64,000 bases of DNA from Rhizobium sp. BK376. GTDB taxonomy: Bacteria; Pseudomonadota; Alphaproteobacteria; Rhizobiales; Rhizobiaceae. Shown one piece after another: positions 60,050 through 64,000 of the stretch. Under the pieces are notes generated by a model. The model saw nothing but the letters and a program-made list of their open reading frames with translations. It made no database searches and had not been told where the DNA came from. The stretch covers positions 1 through 64,000 of the forward strand of contig NZ_SLZG01000005.1 in NCBI RefSeq assembly GCF_004341625.1, in the 5' to 3' direction. The number at the start of each line of letters is the position of its first letter. The first letter of the stretch is position 1. A program made the position numbers and the translations under genes.

Positions 60050-61048
60050 CTATTGGTCCTGAAGGGACTCCTTCAGAAAACTGACGATCTCCGGCGTTTG
60101 GTCCATTGCCCGCTTGACCAAGCCGCTCACGCTGTCGCCGACCTTCGGATCGACCGGCAGTCCCAGCTCTTTGGTCTTGGCAAGGAATTCCGGGTCAGAG
60201 ACTGCTGCCGCATAGGCGTCGCGCAGTGTCTTCAGACGGTCGGCAGGCATATCCGGCGGCCCGGCCGTCAAGCGCGAAATGTCGCTCTGGGACTGAACCA
60301 GGGCAATGACCTTCTTGGCGGCATCGTTGTCGACAAGCGACGACAGTTGCGGCACATCCGTATCTAACCCGCCGATCTGAGCGATCATCTTGCCGTTTCC
60401 GGCATCAACGAAAGGCTGGAAGCTGGAGCGCGAGGCGATAATGCCCTGAACCTCGCCGCGGCGCATGGCGAGCTGATCATCGCTGCCGTTATAGCCCGAA
60501 ACGATCTCGATCTTCAGACCGAGCGCCTTGATCAGCATGGTCGTCTCGGTGGTCGAGGCGCTGCCGACGCCCGCGGAGGCAAACTTGATCGGCTCCTTGA
60601 GATTCTTCAGGTCGTCATAGCTATTGATGCCGGAATCCTTGGAGACGACGATCACGCGCGGATCGGAGGAAAAGCTGCCGATCCACGACATCTTCGTCAG
60701 GTCAAACCTGATACCCGGATTGCCAGCCAGCTGTCCGTAGACCAGCCCGGTGTTGAAGGTGCCGAAGGTCAATCCATCCGGATCGGAAGCGTAGATGAAG
60801 TTCGCGCCGATCAGATGACCCGCACCGGGCATGTTCTGCACGACAAAGGTCGAGCCCGGAAGATGCTTCTGCATGAACTGGGCGATCAGGCGGCCGTTGG
60901 TATCGTAACCGCCGCCGGGACCGGTCGCGACAATATAATTGACAGTCTTGCCTTTGAAGAAGCCGGGGCCGTCATCGGCCCTGGCAGCGCCTGCCCAGGC
61001 GCCGGCCAGGGCGGCGATCGCCAACACCGCCGTGCGAAGTGATTTCAT
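60050..61048 (-). CDS. tctC: Tripartite tricarboxylate transporter substrate-binding protein (332 aa)
   Basis: Signal peptide MKSLRTAVLAIAALAGAWAG with cleavage near ARA-DDG, then a Bug/TctC fold: FFKGKTVNYIVATGPGGGYD, PGSTFVVQNMPGAGHLIGAN and GVGSASTTETTMLIKALG. TctC-type proteins bind carboxylates, including aromatic acids such as terephthalate in some systems. Start at 61048; AGGAC lies rather far upstream, and a TTG six nt earlier is an alternative. It follows tctB after 139 nt. The ligand is not readable from sequence. Confidence 0.9.
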   Translation of the reverse strand: MKSLRTAVLAIAALAGAWAGAARADDGPGFFKGKTVNYIVATGPGGGYDTNGRLIAQFMQKHLPGSTFVVQNMPGAGHLIGANFIYASDPDGLTFGTFNTGLVYGQLAGNPGIRFDLTKMSWIGSFSSDPRVIVVSKDSGINSYDDLKNLKEPIKFASAGVGSASTTETTMLIKALGLKIEIVSGYNGSDDQLAMRRGEVQGIIASRSSFQPFVDAGNGKMIAQIGGLDTDVPQLSSLVDNDAAKKVIALVQSQSDISRLTAGPPDMPADRLKTLRDAYAAAVSDPEFLAKTKELGLPVDPKVGDSVSGLVKRAMDQTPEIVSFLKESLQDQ

Positions 61049-61187
61049 AGTCAATTGCAGTCCTCCCTCGTGTTGTCGGAAAATACGGGTGGGCTTGCCT
61101 TCCTCTGAGGCATTCATGCCGACCCGCTCATTGTCGTATCGTTGCCCGGAACACTCCGGGCGCAGCCGGTTGAAGCCGGAAGACCGC

Positions 61188-61748
61188 TCAGAGCGCTCCA
61201 TTCTGGAAGCGTTGCATGAGCCATTTCGTCGCGAAGCCCTCATGCAGTTCGATGCCGAGAAACGCGCCGAACACCAGGTAAAGCACCGCAGTCGCAATCA
61301 CGGCCAAGAGCAGCGAGAATTTCCAACTCTTCTTTGCCTGGGTGCGCAGGGTCGCTGCCAGCATGATCGGTGCGCTGACATAGAAGCCGAAAAGAAGGAT
61401 CGCGACGATGAAGCTGATGAAATAGCCCCACATGGCCATTTCCTGCGGCACCGTATGCGGCCCGAACTCCGGAAGCTCCGGATCAGCCTCCTGGACAGCC
61501 AATGCTGCCGCAGCCGCCGGAGCCTGCGTCGGCACATGATGGTGTCGGCCATGGGAAGACGACGCCTTGTGCGAATACAGGTCCATACCGAGCTGAAGAA
61601 GACAGAGCGCCATGCCTGGTATGCCGACGATCAGCGGCATGAATCGCGCCTTGGCGGGAAAGCCGAAGGCCAAACCGACCATAACCGAGAAAATCACAAG
61701 CATGACGGCGGTGAGAAAAGTGCTGAAGCTGATGTTTTTCAGGGTCAT
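61188..61748 (-). CDS. tctB: Tripartite tricarboxylate transporter small membrane subunit (186 aa)
   Basis: Four membrane segments, as expected for TctB: STFLTAVMLVIFSVMVGLAF, MPLIVGIPGMALCLLQLGM, MWGYFISFIVAILLFGFYV and FSLLLAVIATAVLYLVFGA. A His-rich cytoplasmic loop (SSSHGRHHHVPTQ) lies between segments 2 and 3. The ATG overlaps the tctA stop (ATGA), so the two membrane subunits are coupled. The gene name refers to the transporter class, not to citrate specificity. Confidence 0.88.
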   Translation of the reverse strand: MTLKNISFSTFLTAVMLVIFSVMVGLAFGFPAKARFMPLIVGIPGMALCLLQLGMDLYSHKASSSHGRHHHVPTQAPAAAAALAVQEADPELPEFGPHTVPQEMAMWGYFISFIVAILLFGFYVSAPIMLAATLRTQAKKSWKFSLLLAVIATAVLYLVFGAFLGIELHEGFATKWLMQRFQNGAL

Positions 61749-63262
61749 GAGCTGACCTCCATGCGAGACGCAGCGTTGGAGCTGGTCGACCGGAAATTCT
61801 TGTAGAACGCATAGGCAATCAGGCCGACGATCATCGCGATCAGGACGAGCGACATGGGACGCAGGAAGAAGCTGAAACCCCAAAGCTGCAACGCCTGATG
61901 CAGCGACGCCTCCGCCTTGCCGCCGAGCACCAGCCCGATGACGAAGGGTGCACGCGGCCAATCCGCTCTCAGGAAGCCATAGCCGATGGCGCTGAAGACG
62001 ACGAGAACGACGAGATTCTGCCACTGGAAATCACTGACGAAGCAGCCCAGCGAAACAAAGACGAGAATGAACGGCACCAGCACACGGCCATCGACGAAGG
62101 TCAGGACCGCAACCCAGCGGCAGATGACGAGGAGCAGGCTGACGGCGATGAGATTGCCGACGACCAGGGCCCAGATCAGCGTCCACACGAGATCAAGATG
62201 CTTGGTCACCATCAGGGCACCCGGCTGGACGCCGAGGATCAGGAAAGCGCCGAGCAGCACGGCCATGCCGGAACTGCCGGGAATGCCGAAGAACAGGGTC
62301 GGAAGCAGCGAACCGCCTTCCTTGGCGTTGCTGGCGGTTTCCGGCGCAATAACGCCTTCGATCGCTCCCTTGCCGAAACGCTCCGGATGCTTGGAGCTCT
62401 GCACCGCATGACCGTAACACAGCCAGGCTGCCGTCGAGCCGCCGAGGCCCGGGATCATGCCGATAATGGCGCCGATAATAGATGTACGCACGACCAGCCA
62501 CCAGTTGCGCGGCACTTCCATGACGCCCGACAGGAGCTGCTGGTATGAGAAGCCCTTGTCCATCGGCACGGCCGAGATCGAGCCGCCCTTTGTGCTGAGC
62601 GAAATCATTTCCGGCACGGCGAACATGGCAAGCACTGCGGTCACGAGGCTGACGCCGTCCCACAGGAACAGCATGTGGCCGGCGTAACGCGGCGTACCGG
62701 TGATGGAGTCCATGCCGATGGTCGACAGCATCAATCCGTAGAAGCCGACGATCAGGCCTTTGACGATCTTGTCGCCGCTTGAAAGGAAAGCAATGAAGCT
62801 GATGCCGAGCAGGGCGATCAGGAAAAATTCCGCCGGACTGAACATCATGATGACAGGTTCGAGAACCGGGATCATGATCGCAAAAACGATTGCGCCAATG
62901 ATGCCGCCGACGCCTGATGCAGTAATACTGGCGCCGAGAGCCCTCGCGGCTTGTCCCTGCTTTGCGAGTGGATAGCCGTCAAGCGTGGTCGCCGCATCGT
63001 CGCCATCACCGGGAATGCCGAACATGATGCTCGATATCTGGCCGCTGGTGCCGTTTACGGCATGCATCGTCAACAGGAAGACGCAGCCGGAAACCGTATC
63101 CATGCCGTAGACGAACGGTATGGCCATGGCAATCGACAGCTTGCCCCCGATTCCAGGGGTGACGCCGACCAGCAGCCCGAAGAAGACTGCGATCAACATC
63201 AGTCCCATGATGTGGGGAGAGCTCACCAGACCGTAGAGCGCCCCGAACATAGTTCCAATCAT
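61745..63262 (-). CDS. tctA: Tripartite tricarboxylate transporter large membrane subunit (505 aa)
   Basis: About eleven to twelve membrane segments. The TctA signature GVTPGIGGKLSIAMAIPFVY occurs near the N-terminus. A second conserved loop is GMIPGLGGSTAAWLCYGHAV, and ISSIMFGIPGDGDDAATTLD lies in the first half. ATG at 63262 is chosen because it begins the normal N-terminus MIGTMFGALYGLVSSP; a TTG at 63283 would add seven residues. First gene of tctABC and, by orientation, of the whole minus-strand cluster down to EutA-like 1, although internal terminators divide it. Confidence 0.93.
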   Translation of the reverse strand: MIGTMFGALYGLVSSPHIMGLMLIAVFFGLLVGVTPGIGGKLSIAMAIPFVYGMDTVSGCVFLLTMHAVNGTSGQISSIMFGIPGDGDDAATTLDGYPLAKQGQAARALGASITASGVGGIIGAIVFAIMIPVLEPVIMMFSPAEFFLIALLGISFIAFLSSGDKIVKGLIVGFYGLMLSTIGMDSITGTPRYAGHMLFLWDGVSLVTAVLAMFAVPEMISLSTKGGSISAVPMDKGFSYQQLLSGVMEVPRNWWLVVRTSIIGAIIGMIPGLGGSTAAWLCYGHAVQSSKHPERFGKGAIEGVIAPETASNAKEGGSLLPTLFFGIPGSSGMAVLLGAFLILGVQPGALMVTKHLDLVWTLIWALVVGNLIAVSLLLVICRWVAVLTFVDGRVLVPFILVFVSLGCFVSDFQWQNLVVLVVFSAIGYGFLRADWPRAPFVIGLVLGGKAEASLHQALQLWGFSFFLRPMSLVLIAMIVGLIAYAFYKNFRSTSSNAASRMEVSS

Positions 63263-63283
63263 TTCAGATTCCGATCCTCCCAA

Positions 63284-63699
63284 TTTCGGGCAGCAAAGGC
63301 TGTCCGCCCTCGCAATACCGCGGCGCTCCCACGCAACTCAGATGGCGATATTGCGAGCGTCATGTCCTCCGACACCCTCTCGTCATTTGAGGCACGCCTC
63401 GAAATTTTGTCCAAAGCAAAAATTTATGCTTAGTCCAACAGTTTTTACGCTGGCTCGCATTAGAGGCACGCGGAAGATAGCCACTCAGCATCCATCGCAT
63501 CGCGCCAACCTGCTGTAATAATTTTGATATTTCGCGCAACGGAGAGGAGATCGCCCTGCTGGCGCAGTAAGTTTTTCTTAATTCCAAACTAAGCCGAAAT
63601 GCCATGGACTTCCCATGGAGCCAGAATAGCATTCCGCCATTGGCCCGATGCGCCGGTCAAATCGTCCGCTTCGGAGTGCCTTTTTCAGCAGGAATCGTA
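63284..63699. other. Divergent intergenic region tctA / chrA with a 9-bp inverted repeat
   Basis: No gene is supported. CTCGCAATA (63309-63317) and TATTGCGAG (63349-63357) form a perfect inverted repeat with 31 nt between, about 50 nt upstream of tctA, and could be an operator. An AT-rich stretch with AAATTTTG/CAAAAATTT (63399-63422) follows. Confidence 0.45.
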
Positions 63700-64000
63700 A
63701 TGGACAAGCCAGTCGACGACAGAATTGCAATATCGCCTCCGCACGTGCGGCTGCAGGCGCTGCTCGCCTCGTTTTTGCGCCTTGGCACCTCTTCGTTCGG
63801 CGGCGGCATGTCGGGATGGACGCATCGCGAGATCGTCGAGCGCCGGCAGTGGCTCGATGAAGACAATTTCCTGAAGACGCTGACGATTGCGCAAATCCTT
63901 CCCGGTGCCAACCCGGTCAATCTTGCAGTCTATATCGGCCTGAAGCTCAGAGGTGTCGTCGGCGCGGCAATTGCCTTCGTTGGCATGATCGCACCCGCAT
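63700..64000 (+). CDS. Chromate transporter ChrA family, 5' part only
   Basis: From ATG 63700 the frame stays open to the window end (100 codons). It contains LQALLASFLRLGTSSFGGGM, SGWTHREIVERRQWLDEDNF and LTIAQILPGANPVNLAVYIG, the N-terminal signature of the CHR family, which exports chromate with proton or sulfate exchange. AGGA precedes the start by about 8 nt. It may be a short-chain half protein or the full-length double-domain form; the end is outside the window. Divergent from tctA. Confidence 0.8.
   Translation, partial: MDKPVDDRIAISPPHVRLQALLASFLRLGTSSFGGGMSGWTHREIVERRQWLDEDNFLKTLTIAQILPGANPVNLAVYIGLKLRGVVGAAIAFVGMIAPA

Noticed and set aside
61148..61173. GGAAC with GGTT on the plus strand near tctB/tctC
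   Set aside because: Spacing is 15 nt and no plus-strand gene follows; taken as a chance match.

Overview
This 64 kb window most probably comes from a member of the Rhizobiaceae (Rhizobium or a close relative), and is likely part of a large plasmid or chromid. The reasons are the rhizobial gene order pobR-pobA / pcaQ-pcaDCHGB, an intergenic element resembling the Rhizobium-specific intergenic mosaic element (RIME), a Porin_2-type outer-membrane porin, EcfG/RpoE2-type stress promoters, and high-GC coding sequence with long antisense shadow frames. No rRNA, tRNA, CRISPR array, replication gene or intact insertion sequence was seen. All family names come from reading the translated sequences; no database search was run.

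Region 1 (1-20.4 kb) looks like a general-stress island. It holds an IS630 remnant, several small stress-type proteins, the NHEJ ligase LigD, an MgtC-family protein, a double-PAS hybrid histidine kinase, two paralogous short-chain dehydrogenases, a flavodoxin-type reductase, an FdhF/YdeP-type molybdoprotein, an extra rpsU with a TTG-started 50-codon gene in front of it, a zinc-independent quinone-oxidoreductase-type dehydrogenase, a DUF4142 protein, a PfpI/DJ-1 protein and a TetR/VOC pair with two perfect operators. Nine clear sites of the form GGAAC-N16-NGTT lie 20-48 nt in front of start codons here, all correctly oriented, with one weaker site before the fdhF-type gene. Decayed genes are interspersed: a PPOX-family pseudogene, a phnX C-terminal fragment and a 22-codon chimeric remnant.

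Region 2 (20.4-33.6 kb) is a nearly continuous route from 4-hydroxybenzoate through protocatechuate to 3-oxoadipate: pobR, pobA, pcaQ, pcaDCHGB, then a five-gene branched-chain-type ABC importer matching the rhizobial protocatechuate transporter pcaMNVWX, and an MFS transporter. pcaI, pcaJ and pcaF are not in the window.

Region 3 (33.6-50.5 kb) continues the aromatic theme. It has an Fe3+/phosphonate-type ABC importer with a fused permease, an FAD-dependent aromatic-ring monooxygenase, a LysR regulator, an amidohydrolase of the ACMSD type with an unusual first metal position, a chemoreceptor, an aromatic-aldehyde dehydrogenase, a DHA2 exporter, a TerC-family membrane protein and a porin. The last two share a related leader sequence.

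Region 4 (50.7-64 kb) is the least explained and most interesting. On the plus strand are a LysR regulator, a Pht5-like 4,5-dihydroxyphthalate decarboxylase and a class II aldolase-type decarboxylase. Convergent on the minus strand are tctA-tctB-tctC (tripartite tricarboxylate transporter) followed by two cupin/EutA pairs: bicupin 2, EutA-like 2, bicupin 1, EutA-like 1. EutA is known as the reactivating ATPase of B12-dependent ethanolamine ammonia-lyase, yet no eutB or eutC is present. The arrangement suggests an undescribed system in which an ASKHA ATPase services an adjacent bicupin enzyme acting on an imported aromatic or carboxylic acid. The window ends inside a chrA-type chromate transporter gene.
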